A stretch of 12,784 nucleotides of DNA from Deltaproteobacteria bacterium (GCA_019310195.1 JAFDET010000057.1:1-12784), one strand, 5' to 3'. Positions 1-6,830 are shown, counted from the first letter of the stretch. Numbers and translations are program-made. Notes: generated from the sequence alone by a model not told the origin.

Positions 1-37
1 AGGAGACGCAGCGCCTCGGCTGCGGCATCCTCCCGTC

Positions 38-370
38 ATGGCGAAGGAACGTTTCTGGGTCAGCGGTGTGATTCGCGAGCAGGAGAGTGGTCGAGCGCTG
101 CCCGATCTGGTGGTGCGCGCCTACGACAAGGACCTGGTCTTCGACGACGTGCTCGGGTTCGCCACCACCGATGCCGACGGCGCGTTCCGGATCGCCTTCA
201 GCAGCGACGAGTTCCAGGATTGGTTCGAGAAGAGCCCGGATCTCTACCTGCGGATCTTCGACCGCGAGGGCGCCCGCGAGCTTCACTCCACCCGCAAGCA
301 GATTCGCAAGAACGCCTCTCAGCAGGAGCGCTTCGAGCTGGAGATCCCGGCGGCCCGGCTCCAGCCTTAG
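38..370 (+). CDS. Small transthyretin-like / carboxypeptidase-regulatory-like beta-sandwich protein
   Basis: A 110-residue protein that appears to be one beta-sandwich domain. Residues 7-30 (FWVSGVIRE...GRALPDLVVRAYD) and 40-53 (GFATTDADGAFRIAF) follow the pattern of transthyretin-like and carboxypeptidase-regulatory-like domains: a strand, a 'G..L.G..V.A.D' strand, then 'T..DG.F.I'. No signal peptide, membrane segment or catalytic motif is visible, so it is probably cytosolic and acts by binding or as a structural domain. Such domains are usually appended to larger proteins; here it stands alone. The ATG at 38 lacks a well-spaced Shine-Dalgarno sequence (AGGAG at 1-5 is too far away), and the upstream context lies outside the window, so the start is uncertain. 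The stop codon lies inside the first copy of a direct repeat. Fold assignment is moderate; function unknown. Confidence 0.7.
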   Translation: MAKERFWVSGVIREQESGRALPDLVVRAYDKDLVFDDVLGFATTDADGAFRIAFSSDEFQDWFEKSPDLYLRIFDREGARELHSTRKQIRKNASQQERFELEIPAARLQP

Positions 371-391
371 CCGGACGAGGCCCTTCGCTCG
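364..391. repeat. Direct repeat, copy 1 (28 bp exact)
   Basis: Begins GCCTTAGCCGGACGAGG and is repeated exactly at 456-483, 92 bp downstream. Similarity resumes at the same offset with a 13-bp exact match (399-411 against 491-503) and fades near 426/519. The copy covers the last codons and the stop of the small upstream gene, so the second copy may be a duplication of that gene's 3' end. Confidence 0.8.
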
Positions 392-455
392 GCTCTGCCT
401 CGCTGCGCGCGCCGCAATGGCTCCGGAGTACGTCCTGGCTCTGGGGGCGGCGCTT

Positions 456-483
456 GCCTTAGCCGGACGAGGCCCTTCGCTCG
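456..483. repeat. Direct repeat, copy 2 (28 bp exact)
   Basis: Exact match to 364-391 at a 92-bp offset. It lies in the non-coding stretch 371-632 between the small upstream gene and the convergent glycosyltransferase. Apart from this repeat and a weak hairpin at 581-602, I see no gene in that 262-bp stretch. Confidence 0.8.
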
Positions 484-580
484 CCTTCGGCTCGCTGCGC
501 GCGCGGCAGCCGGCTCCGGTGCATCGCCGCGCATCGAGGGCCACGCTTGCGGGCCGCAGGCATTGGCGCCCCGGCGGCCG

Positions 581-602
581 AGGTAGGGCTACGGTCCTGC
601 CT
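581..602 (-). terminator. Weak hairpin downstream of the glycosyltransferase gene
   Basis: AGGTAGG and CCTGCCT form an imperfect inverted repeat (6 of 7 pairs) around the loop GCTACGGT, about 30 nt past the glycosyltransferase stop codon. No T-run follows on either strand, so it does not meet the usual rule for an intrinsic terminator. It is listed because it is the only stem I see between the two convergent genes. Confidence 0.2.
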
Positions 603-632
603 CCAACCGAGAGCCCCCGGCCCGGCGCTGGC

Positions 633-1655
633 TCAGGGCGCGTAGCGCTCCACGACGGCCCGGATGCGCTCGATCAGCGCGCGGACCTGACGGATCGGCT
701 CGGGCTCTCCGCTCAGGCGCCGCCACGCCGCCAGGGCGCGCCCGGACAGGTCGGGGGGGTAGACGTGCTCGAGGATGAAGCGCCCGTAGGCGTCCACCTC
801 CGCCAGCGCGTCGAAGTGCTCCGGGTCTCCCAAGCGCAGGAAGTGAACGGCGTGGTAGACGGCGACCTCGTCGGCGCGCAGCACGCCGGCCATGACCTGC
901 AGCCAGCCGGAGTGCAGGGGCGGCGGCAGGCGCTGGATCTCGCCGCGCTCGCGCTCCCAGTCATCCACGGTGAGCGCCATGCCGTACTGGTCTTCCTTGG
1001 AGATCTTCTGGTGCTCCAGCACCTCGGGCGGGAAGTGCTCCACCAGGCGCAGGGCGACGTCGAGCCAGTGCTTGCGGAAGGCATCGGCGTCGCGCCACGG
1101 GATCATGAGGACGCCGGAGTTGTAGTACGGGACCATGCGTTCGCGGTGCTTGGGACCGTGCACGGCGCGCACCGGAATGCGGTCGGCGAGCTCGCCCCGC
1201 TGGCAGAGGATGCGTTTGGTCGGCACCTCGCGGCCCAGTGCGGCGCACCCTCGCTGCCACATCTCCGGCGGAATCCGGTGGCTGCCGGCGGGAACCAGGG
1301 AGAGGCGGTCGTCCAGCCGATCCAAGGCTGAGGGGTCGCCCAGGAACAGGACGTCGGTGTCCACCAGTAGCAGGCGCTCGGTGCGCGGCTCGATGTCGAA
1401 GCCCAGCAGCTTGTTGTACGTGGGGATGCGGCCGTTCTCGAGCGCGGCATGCAGGCTGATGTGCGCGCCCGCTCGCTCGGCCAGCGCGCGCACCCGCGGC
1501 GGCGGCTCACCGACGCACGCCAGGTGCAGCGGCCAGTCCCTCGCCTCTCCCGCATGGTCGAGCCACGAGCCCAGGAAGAGCAGCGTGCGCACCTCGAAGA
1601 GCGAGGCTGCGGGCCCGCTGAAATCGGGAACCGTGACGACGTCGGCGCCGGGCAT
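633..1655 (-). CDS. GT-A-fold glycosyltransferase (GT8-like)
   Basis: A 340-residue protein with the features of a nucleotide-sugar glycosyltransferase of GT-A fold. A hydrophobic strand leads into the DxD motif at 95-106 (LLLVDTDVLFLG, DTD at 99-101), which in this fold binds the metal and the sugar nucleotide. YYNSGVLM at 177-184 and EDQ at 221-223 match the later 'N-G' and acceptor-side positions of GT8-type enzymes, and histidines at 268 and 271 could complete the metal site. There is no signal peptide or membrane segment, so it is likely cytosolic. The ATG at 1655 is chosen because the reading frame upstream only overlaps cysH; there is no clear Shine-Dalgarno sequence. It lies 31 bp downstream of cysH on the same strand. 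Donor and acceptor cannot be told from sequence. Confidence 0.8.
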   Translation of the reverse strand: MPGADVVTVPDFSGPAASLFEVRTLLFLGSWLDHAGEARDWPLHLACVGEPPPRVRALAERAGAHISLHAALENGRIPTYNKLLGFDIEPRTERLLLVDTDVLFLGDPSALDRLDDRLSLVPAGSHRIPPEMWQRGCAALGREVPTKRILCQRGELADRIPVRAVHGPKHRERMVPYYNSGVLMIPWRDADAFRKHWLDVALRLVEHFPPEVLEHQKISKEDQYGMALTVDDWERERGEIQRLPPPLHSGWLQVMAGVLRADEVAVYHAVHFLRLGDPEHFDALAEVDAYGRFILEHVYPPDLSGRALAAWRRLSGEPEPIRQVRALIERIRAVVERYAP

Positions 1656-1660
1656 GGGCG

Positions 1661-1679
1661 GCCGAGCATAGCGCTCGGC
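1661..1679. promoter_or_regulatory. 7-bp perfect inverted repeat enclosing a -10-like TATGCT (minus strand)
   Basis: GCCGAGC (1661-1667) and GCTCGGC (1673-1679) pair perfectly around a 5-nt loop, in the gap between cysH and the glycosyltransferase. On the minus strand the repeat contains TATGCT (1670-1665), which ends 9 nt before the glycosyltransferase ATG. It could be an internal promoter with an overlapping operator, or an intercistronic RNA hairpin. No -35 box is obvious. Confidence 0.4.
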
Positions 1680-1686
1680 GCTCGCG

Positions 1687-2493
1687 TCAGAGGCCGCTGG
1701 ACTCCAGGCTCTCCGATTCCTCGTCGGACAGGTGCAGTCCGCACTCCTGCTTCCGGCCGCCGAAGCGAGTGTCGCGCTCGTCGTCGTCCTCGGCGCCCAG
1801 GGCGCGGCTCGAGTGCCGGTCGCCGACCGTCGCGTAGCCCTGCTCGAAGAGCGGGTGGTAGGGGAGGTCGTGGGCCTTGAGGTACGCGTGCACCTGGCGC
1901 GTGGTCCAGTGCAGGATGGGCGAGATCTTGAAGCGCCCGTTCTGGCGATCGATGCGGGGAAGCGTGTCCCGGTGGCGCGTCTGCTCGGCGCGGATGCCGG
2001 AGATCCAGGCCTCCGCACCCAGGTCGTCCAGTGCGCGACGCATGGGCTCGACCTTGCGGATCCGGTCGTAGCGGTTGAGGTCCGCCACATCCTCGCTCGC
2101 CCACAGGCGGCCGTACAGCGCCTCCATGCGGGCCGGCGAGAGAGGAGACTGCACGACGATGCGGTTGAGCCGCAGCCGCTCGGTCAGCTCATCGGCGAAG
2201 CGGTACGTCTCCTCGGGCAGGTAGCCGGTGTCGACCCAGATGACGGGCAGGTTCGGCACGACCCGGGTCGCCAGATGCAGCATGGCGGCGGACTGGATTC
2301 CGAAGCTGGTGCTCATCACCAGGCCGTTCCCGAAGGCCTCGGCGGCCCAGGCCACGAGATCTTGCGGAGCGGCGTCGCTGAAGCGGCGCTCCAGATCCGC
2401 GGGGTCCTGCTCGTGGGGGTCTACCCAGTCCGGTGCCAGGGCGGCCCGCTGCAGTGCCAGGCACGGCTCCGGAGGATTCGGTTCGATGGACAT
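1687..2493 (-). CDS. cysH: Phosphoadenylyl-sulfate (PAPS) reductase CysH
   Basis: A 268-residue assimilatory sulfate reduction enzyme that reduces PAPS to sulfite and adenosine 3',5'-bisphosphate with thioredoxin as electron donor. The sequence follows the E. coli CysH pattern throughout: STSFGIQ (61-67) nucleotide-binding loop, VIWVDTGYLPEETYRF (84-99), YDRIRKVEPMRRAL (142-154), WISGIRAEQ (163-171), and the C-terminal KQECGLH with the catalytic Cys251. The only other cysteine is Cys11, so the CC...CxxC cluster ligands of [4Fe-4S] APS reductases are absent; this supports PAPS rather than APS as substrate. The ATG at 2493 is preferred over one 81 nt further upstream because it gives the family's normal N-terminal length. 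It is transcribed divergently from the flavin monooxygenase gene. Confidence 0.95.
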   Translation of the reverse strand: MSIEPNPPEPCLALQRAALAPDWVDPHEQDPADLERRFSDAAPQDLVAWAAEAFGNGLVMSTSFGIQSAAMLHLATRVVPNLPVIWVDTGYLPEETYRFADELTERLRLNRIVVQSPLSPARMEALYGRLWASEDVADLNRYDRIRKVEPMRRALDDLGAEAWISGIRAEQTRHRDTLPRIDRQNGRFKISPILHWTTRQVHAYLKAHDLPYHPLFEQGYATVGDRHSSRALGAEDDDERDTRFGGRKQECGLHLSDEESESLESSGL

Positions 2494-2633
2494 CACGTGC
2501 GACACAGCGGTCTCCCGTGCGCTTCCCCGTTTGGCTTCACCCCGGCTGGGATGCCGGGCTCGGACCGAGGTCACAGGGCGGAGCTGCGCCCGGCTGGGTA
2601 GACTTCGGGGCGACGGGTGAGGCGGGGGACGGC
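2494..2633. promoter_or_regulatory. Divergent control region between cysH and the flavin monooxygenase gene
   Basis: This 140-bp gap must carry promoters for both directions. It holds a perfect 6-bp hairpin, CCCGGC (2541-2546) and GCCGGG (2553-2558), which on the minus strand would lie in the cysH leader. On the plus strand TAGACT (2598-2603) is a weak -10-like hexamer 30 nt before the monooxygenase ATG. The purine-rich GAGGCGGGGG before 2634 can serve as its ribosome binding site. No recognised operator is seen. Confidence 0.45.
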
Positions 2634-3929
2634 ATGAAGTTCGGGATCTTCTACGAGCACCAGCTCCCCCGGCCCTGGGCCGAAGACTCGGAGCAGCGCC
2701 TCTTCAACGAAGCGCTCGACCAGGTCGAGCTCGCCGACCGCCTGGGCCTCGACTACGCCTGGGAGGTCGAGCACCACTTCCTGGAGGAGTACTCGCACTC
2801 GGCGGCGCCGGAGGTCTTTCTCGCGGCGTGCTCCCAGCGCACCCAGCGGATCCGCCTGGGCCACGGCATCGTGCTGATGCCGCCGGCGTACAACCCGCCG
2901 GCCCGGGTGGCCGAGCGCATCGCCACCCTGGATCTGGTCTCCAACGGCCGCTGTGACTTCGGGACCGGCGAGTCCTCGTCGCTGGCGGAGCTGGGCGGCT
3001 TCCACATCCCGGTAGAGGACAAGCGCGCCATGTGGCGCGAGACCGTCGAGCAGGTCGCCAACATGATGGTGATGGACCCGTACCCGGGCTACGAGGGCAA
3101 GTACTTCTCCATGCCCTGCCGCAACGTGGTGCCCAAGCCGGTGCAGAAGCCGCACCCGCCGATCTGGGTCGCGTGCTCCAACCGCGACACCATCCACCTG
3201 GCGGCACGGCTGGGAATCGGCGCGCTCACCTTCGCCTTCATCGATCCCGCCGAGGCGCGCAAATGGGTCGGCGAGTACTACGAGATCCTCAAGACCGAGT
3301 GCGTGCCCATCGGCCACGCCATCAACCCCAACATCGCCATGGTCACGGGTTTTTCCTGCCATCCCGACGAGGAGGAGGCGCGACGGCGCGGCGAAGACGG
3401 CTTCCGCTTCTTCGGCTACGCGCTGGGGCACCACTACATCTTCGGAGAGCACACGCCGGGCCGGACCGACATCTGGAAGCGTTTCGAAGCCGCACGCGAC
3501 GCGTTGCCGGAAGCCGGCGGCAACCGCGGGATCGGAACGCCCCAGCAGCTTCGCGAGCACCTGGCGTCTTTCGAAGAGGCCGGCGTCGACCAGGTGATCT
3601 TCATCCAGCAGGGCGGCAAGAACCGCCACGAGCACATCTGCGAGTCCCTGGACCTGTTCGCAGCGGAGGTGCTGCCCGAGTTCCAGGATCGCGCTGCCGC
3701 CCGCGAGCGCAGCAAGCGTGACGAGCTGGCGCCCTACCTGGAGGACGCCCTCGGACGCAAGGAGCGCATGCGCGAGCTGAGGGACGAGGAGATCCCTACT
3801 CTCCATGCGCTGGGCCGGCAGATCGTGCAGCAGATGCCGGAGCAGGCGAAGCAGGGCGTGTCGGACGTTCAGGGCGGTAGCGGCGTGGCCGTGCCGCTTT
3901 CGGATCCCAACGAGCAGGCAGGAGGTTGA
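2634..3929 (+). CDS. Luciferase-like (LLM class) flavin-dependent monooxygenase with C-terminal extension
   Basis: A 431-residue protein of the bacterial luciferase superfamily, TIM-barrel enzymes using reduced FMN or F420. Signs are the N-terminal MKFGIFYEHQ strand, VEHHFLEE at 45-52 with the His-His pair placed as in LuxA (EHHFTE), RIRLGHGIVLMP (72-83), NPPARVAERIATLDLVSNGR (87-106), DFGTGES (108-114), and the PHPPIWVA strand (173-180). The barrel ends near residue 350. The remaining 80 residues are charged and probably helical, then end in a Gly/Ser/Pro-rich tail; this extension is not part of the core domain. The ATG at 2634 opens the conserved first strand, so the longer upstream reading is not used. 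The stop lies 2 bp before the MaoC gene, so the two are probably co-translated. Substrate unknown; FMN versus F420 cannot be decided. Confidence 0.88.
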   Translation: MKFGIFYEHQLPRPWAEDSEQRLFNEALDQVELADRLGLDYAWEVEHHFLEEYSHSAAPEVFLAACSQRTQRIRLGHGIVLMPPAYNPPARVAERIATLDLVSNGRCDFGTGESSSLAELGGFHIPVEDKRAMWRETVEQVANMMVMDPYPGYEGKYFSMPCRNVVPKPVQKPHPPIWVACSNRDTIHLAARLGIGALTFAFIDPAEARKWVGEYYEILKTECVPIGHAINPNIAMVTGFSCHPDEEEARRRGEDGFRFFGYALGHHYIFGEHTPGRTDIWKRFEAARDALPEAGGNRGIGTPQQLREHLASFEEAGVDQVIFIQQGGKNRHEHICESLDLFAAEVLPEFQDRAAARERSKRDELAPYLEDALGRKERMRELRDEEIPTLHALGRQIVQQMPEQAKQGVSDVQGGSGVAVPLSDPNEQAGG

Positions 3930-3931
3930 AC

Positions 3932-4414
3932 ATGGCCAGCAAGGCCGAAGCCGCGATCGCGGTGTTTCAGAAGCATCTGGGTTCGGAAGAGGGTGTGGGC
4001 GAGTGGTTCGCCATCGACCAGGAGCGCATCAACGCGTTCGCCGACGCCACCCTGGACCACCAGTTCATCCACGTGGATCCGGAGAAGTCGGCGCAGCTCT
4101 CGCCCTACAAGGTGACCATCGCCCACGGCTTCCTGACCCTGTCCATGGTGGTTCACCTGGGCAAGACCATTCCGGTGTGCGACCCGGAGGCCTACCAGGG
4201 CGTGGTGATGGGTGTGAACTACGGCCTGGACAAGGTGCGCTTCCCCTCGCCGGTTCCGGTGAACTCGCGGATCCGCGGACGCCGCGAGCTGGTGGAGGCC
4301 GAGCTGAAGAACCCCACCACGATCCAGATCAAGCAGCGCATGACCGTCCAGGTCGAGGGCCAGGAGAAGCCCGCCTGCGTGGCGGAGACCCTCACCCGGC
4401 TCGTCTACGGCTAG
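3932..4414 (+). CDS. MaoC-type hot-dog dehydratase ((R)-enoyl-CoA hydratase family)
   Basis: A 160-residue single hot-dog domain of the MaoC/NodN/PhaJ type, which hydrates 2-enoyl-CoA or related thioesters. The hydratase motif is clear at 36-54 (FADATLDHQFIHVDPEKSA), with Asp42 and His47 five residues apart as in the PhaJ catalytic pair, followed by the IAHGFLTLS segment (63-71). Length is normal for the family. The ATG at 3932 is chosen over an in-frame TTG at 3926 because GGAGG at 3921-3925 is then spaced 6 nt from the start. It follows the flavin monooxygenase by 2 bp, implying one operon and possibly one pathway (oxidation and hydration of an acyl thioester or similar). The stop codon lies in the left arm of the palindromic element at 4412-4577. 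Confidence 0.9.
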   Translation: MASKAEAAIAVFQKHLGSEEGVGEWFAIDQERINAFADATLDHQFIHVDPEKSAQLSPYKVTIAHGFLTLSMVVHLGKTIPVCDPEAYQGVVMGVNYGLDKVRFPSPVPVNSRIRGRRELVEAELKNPTTIQIKQRMTVQVEGQEKPACVAETLTRLVYG

Positions 4415-4577
4415 GAGCCTGACCCAAGAGGGAGTGCGCCGGCCCGGGCGGCGAGACGCCGCGCAGGCAAGGCGCGCGATGGAGCCATAGCCGTAGCTAC
4501 GGTGCAGGGAGCGCAACGCAGCCAGCGCGGATGGATCGGCGTCTGGACGGTGTGCTCCATCTTGGGTCCGGCTCCTA
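4412..4577. mobile_element. 166-bp TA-flanked palindromic element (MITE-like candidate)
   Basis: The ends form a 23-bp inverted repeat (4412-4434 against 4555-4577, 21 of 23 identical), each starting TAGGAGCC read inward. The interior is also an imperfect palindrome: CCGCGC..GGC blocks recur in both halves, and the centre is the perfect 12-bp palindrome CCGTAGCTACGG (4491-4502). The outermost dinucleotide on both sides is TA, the target duplication known for IS630/Tc1-mariner elements and their MITEs. There is no coding capacity. The stop codons of both convergent neighbours (TAG at 4412-4414 plus, TAG at 4577-4575 minus) are built from the element ends. As RNA it would fold into one long stem and could stop transcription from both sides. 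The mobile nature is inferred from structure only; a bidirectional terminator of non-mobile origin is the alternative. Confidence 0.5.
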
Positions 4578-5687
4578 GTAGCGCCGGCGCCGGGCGAGCA
4601 GGGCGAATGCAGCCACGGCCAGGGTCCAGGCGGCCAGGCTCGCCACCGCGGTGGTGGGCCCGGCTGCGTCACCCAGCGCGCCGGTCAGCCAAGGCACGGC
4701 CAGGCCGCCCGCCGCGCCGCAGCCGGCTACCAGCCCGGCGGCCGTGCCTGCGGCAGCCGGCGCCCGCTGTGTCGCCAGGGCCATGAGCAAGGGGAAGACT
4801 CCGCCGATGCAGAGGCCGAACGCAGCCATGGCCAGGGGCAGCGACTCGACCCGCAGCACCACGATGCCCGCCAGCACCAGGGCGCCTGCGAAGCCCGCTG
4901 CGGCCAGGTGACGGGCGTCCACCGGGCCTCGCCACAGCGCCAGCAGGATGCGGCCCCCGCCGATCCCGAGCCACAGGCCGCTGATTGCCGCAATGCCGGC
5001 GCCGGACTCGAGGCCCAGGCCGTCGCGCGCGTAGGGCCCCGCAAAGACGGTGAGCGCCGTCTCCAGGCCCACGTAGCAGGCCGCCACCAGGCCCAGGGGC
5101 AGTAGCGCGCCCAACGGGAGGCGTCCGCCGGCGGCCCGCGCCGCGTGTCCGCGCGGGCGGGGCAGCGGCACCAGCGTGCCCAGCACCGCTGTCAGCAGGA
5201 AGAGGGCGCCCAGGGCACGGAAGGCCCCCGGCCAGCCGGAGGCCGCCGCCAGCGCGCCGAGAAGCGGCGGCGCCGCGACGGCGCCCAGGTTCACGCCCAC
5301 GTGGACGCCCGCCAGCGGCCGGGCCGCACGCTCGGCGTAGCGGTCCGCGATCGCCGCGTTCATCAGGGTCTCCAGGCTGCCCGCGGCGAACCCGACGGTT
5401 GCCAAGGCCGTGGCGATGCCGGCTCGGCCCCAACCCGCATCTGCCAGGCTCAGCGTGGCCCCGGCCAGCAGGTTTGCAGCCACGAAGAGCGGGCGTCGCG
5501 GGGCCCGGTCCACCAGGGGACCCGCGCCCGCCACGCCCACGGCCAGCCCCAGGGACAGCGCCGCCGCCAGCTGGCCGGTGTCCGCGAGCCCCAGCCCAAG
5601 GCTCTCGGCCAGGGCCTCCTGGGTCGTGCCCAGCAGCACCAGCAGGCCGCCGAATCCGACGAAGGTCGCCGTGAATAGCGCGATCAC
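4575..5687 (-). CDS. MFS-family membrane transporter
   Basis: A 370-residue, strongly hydrophobic protein rich in Ala, Gly and Leu with about 11-12 predicted membrane segments by eye (for example 5-24, 40-58, 66-84, 88-108, 130-150, 155-175, 192-212, 230-250, 262-280, 285-305, 315-335, 347-366). The loop after the second segment, GPLVDRAPRRPL (56-67), matches the major facilitator motif A (G-x3-D-R-x2-R-R). It is therefore an inner-membrane secondary transporter or efflux protein; the substrate cannot be inferred. The start is GTG at 5687 without a strong Shine-Dalgarno sequence, so the N-terminus is uncertain by a few residues. It is divergent from the di-iron gene (69-bp gap) and convergent with the MaoC gene across the palindromic element. 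The last codons (LARRRRY) make a positively charged cytosolic tail. Confidence 0.85.
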   Translation of the reverse strand: MIALFTATFVGFGGLLVLLGTTQEALAESLGLGLADTGQLAAALSLGLAVGVAGAGPLVDRAPRRPLFVAANLLAGATLSLADAGWGRAGIATALATVGFAAGSLETLMNAAIADRYAERAARPLAGVHVGVNLGAVAAPPLLGALAAASGWPGAFRALGALFLLTAVLGTLVPLPRPRGHAARAAGGRLPLGALLPLGLVAACYVGLETALTVFAGPYARDGLGLESGAGIAAISGLWLGIGGGRILLALWRGPVDARHLAAAGFAGALVLAGIVVLRVESLPLAMAAFGLCIGGVFPLLMALATQRAPAAAGTAAGLVAGCGAAGGLAVPWLTGALGDAAGPTTAVASLAAWTLAVAAFALLARRRRY

Positions 5688-5715
5688 GGGACGCTCGGGG
5701 GCGTCGTGGCCCCCA

Positions 5716-5724
5716 TGCTACGCT
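5716..5724 (+). promoter_or_regulatory. Extended -10-like element TGCTACGCT
   Basis: TACGCT preceded by TGC, 32 nt before the di-iron gene ATG. The same pattern, TGCTATGCT, occurs before mlaF. No convincing -35 hexamer is seen, as is common for extended -10 promoters. Pattern reading only. Confidence 0.35.
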
Positions 5725-5756
5725 CGCCCCGCGCGCCCGTCGGAGGACCGGATCTC

Positions 5757-6830
5757 ATGAAGTACCCGCAGCACAATCCCCTTCCGCTCCCGGCCAGCGG
5801 CACCCACGAGTCGGTGACCGCCACCATGGATACCGTTTTCGACTGGGAGTACGACCTCGAGCGCGAGACCCTCTTGTCCCTGTACGAAAAGGGCAAGGCC
5901 GCCACCTGGAACGCCACGGACCTGGACTGGTCCATCGACGTGGACCTGGAGAAGATGCTCCAGGCGCGCTTCCAGGCCGGCTCCAACGAGCTCTTCAACG
6001 CCATGCTCAAGCCTCCGCGGACGCTCTCGCCCGACGAAGGCATGAAGATGAACCTCAACATGATCGCCTGGATGCTCTCCCAGTTCCTCCACGGAGAGCA
6101 GGGCGCCCTGCTGGCCACCGCCAAGATCGTGCAGCAGGTTCCCGAGGAAGAGGCCAAGTTCTACGCCGCCAACCAGGTGGCGGACGAGGCGCGGCACGTC
6201 GAGGTCTATCACCGCTACCTGACCGAGAAGCTGGGCTGCTCGTACGAGGTCAACCCGCACCTGCAGACGCTTCTGGACCAGATCATCTCGGACTCGCGCT
6301 GGGACGTCACCTATCTGGGCATGCAGATCATGGTGGAGGGCCTGGCCTTGGCCGCCTTCGGCATGGTGAAGCTGCAGCTTCCCGACGAGCCTCTGATCCA
6401 GGACATCACCACGCGGATCATGGCGGACGAGGCGCGTCACGTGGCCTTCGGCGTGCTGTCGCTGGAGGGCCTCTTCGAGCAGATGACCGAGTCCGAGCGC
6501 CGCGAGCGGGAGGACTTCATCATCGAGGCCACCCACCTGATGCGCGACCGGCTGCTGATGGAGCAGGTCTACGAGCGCATGGGCTTCGATGTGGCCCAGT
6601 GGACGGAGTGGGCGGTGGACACGCCCTTCATGACCGGCTTCCGGCAGATGCTCTTCAGCAAGATCGTTCCGAACCTGAGGCGCCTCGGCATGCTCACACC
6701 GCGGGTGCGCGAGGCCTACGAGAAGCTGGGCATCCTCCAGTTCGAGAACCTCAAGGACTCCACCGAGGATCCGGAGCCGATGCCCCCCGCCGAGCTGGTG
6801 GCCCTTTTGACCCAGCTTCGGGGCGCCTAG
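5757..6830 (+). CDS. Ferritin-like di-iron carboxylate oxidase/oxygenase
   Basis: A 357-residue, mostly helical protein of the ferritin-like di-iron superfamily. The six expected ligands are in place: Glu114 (HGEQ), Glu144 and His147 (ADEARH), Glu194 (MVEG), Glu225 and His228 (ADEARH). Spacings of 30 and 31 between the helix pairs resemble ribonucleotide reductase R2, R2-like oxidases and AurF-type N-oxygenases. AurF has an extra histidine four residues before the last Glu; here that position is Ile221, so true AurF chemistry is less likely. There is no signal peptide, so it is probably a soluble O2-activating enzyme; its substrate is unknown. The ATG at 5757 is chosen because GGAGGA (5742-5747) sits 9 nt upstream; a longer reading from 5706 lacks such a site. 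It is divergent from the MFS transporter, which may be functionally linked. Confidence 0.85.
   Translation: MKYPQHNPLPLPASGTHESVTATMDTVFDWEYDLERETLLSLYEKGKAATWNATDLDWSIDVDLEKMLQARFQAGSNELFNAMLKPPRTLSPDEGMKMNLNMIAWMLSQFLHGEQGALLATAKIVQQVPEEEAKFYAANQVADEARHVEVYHRYLTEKLGCSYEVNPHLQTLLDQIISDSRWDVTYLGMQIMVEGLALAAFGMVKLQLPDEPLIQDITTRIMADEARHVAFGVLSLEGLFEQMTESERREREDFIIEATHLMRDRLLMEQVYERMGFDVAQWTEWAVDTPFMTGFRQMLFSKIVPNLRRLGMLTPRVREAYEKLGILQFENLKDSTEDPEPMPPAELVALLTQLRGA

Noticed and set aside
87..1331. A 414-codon open frame on the plus strand across the first gene, the spacer and the glycosyltransferase.
   Set aside because: It is a GC-rich shadow frame with Arg/Ala/Pro/Gly-biased translation and no domain, overlapping two genes with clear domain evidence on the proper frames.
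2494..2560. Possible cobalamin-type riboswitch in the cysH leader (minus strand): GGTGAAGCC, GGGGAAGC and CGGGAGACC occur in a row.
   Set aside because: Only the CGGGAGACC core resembles the B12 box; the other blocks are in the wrong order and the conserved GCNGCCCGCNACTG segment is missing. A covariance-model search (Rfam RF00174 and SAM families) would settle it; a hit above threshold would reverse this.
2571..3806. A 411-codon open frame on the minus strand opposite the flavin monooxygenase.
   Set aside because: It is antisense to a protein with conserved luciferase-like motifs along its length; its own translation shows no recognisable family.
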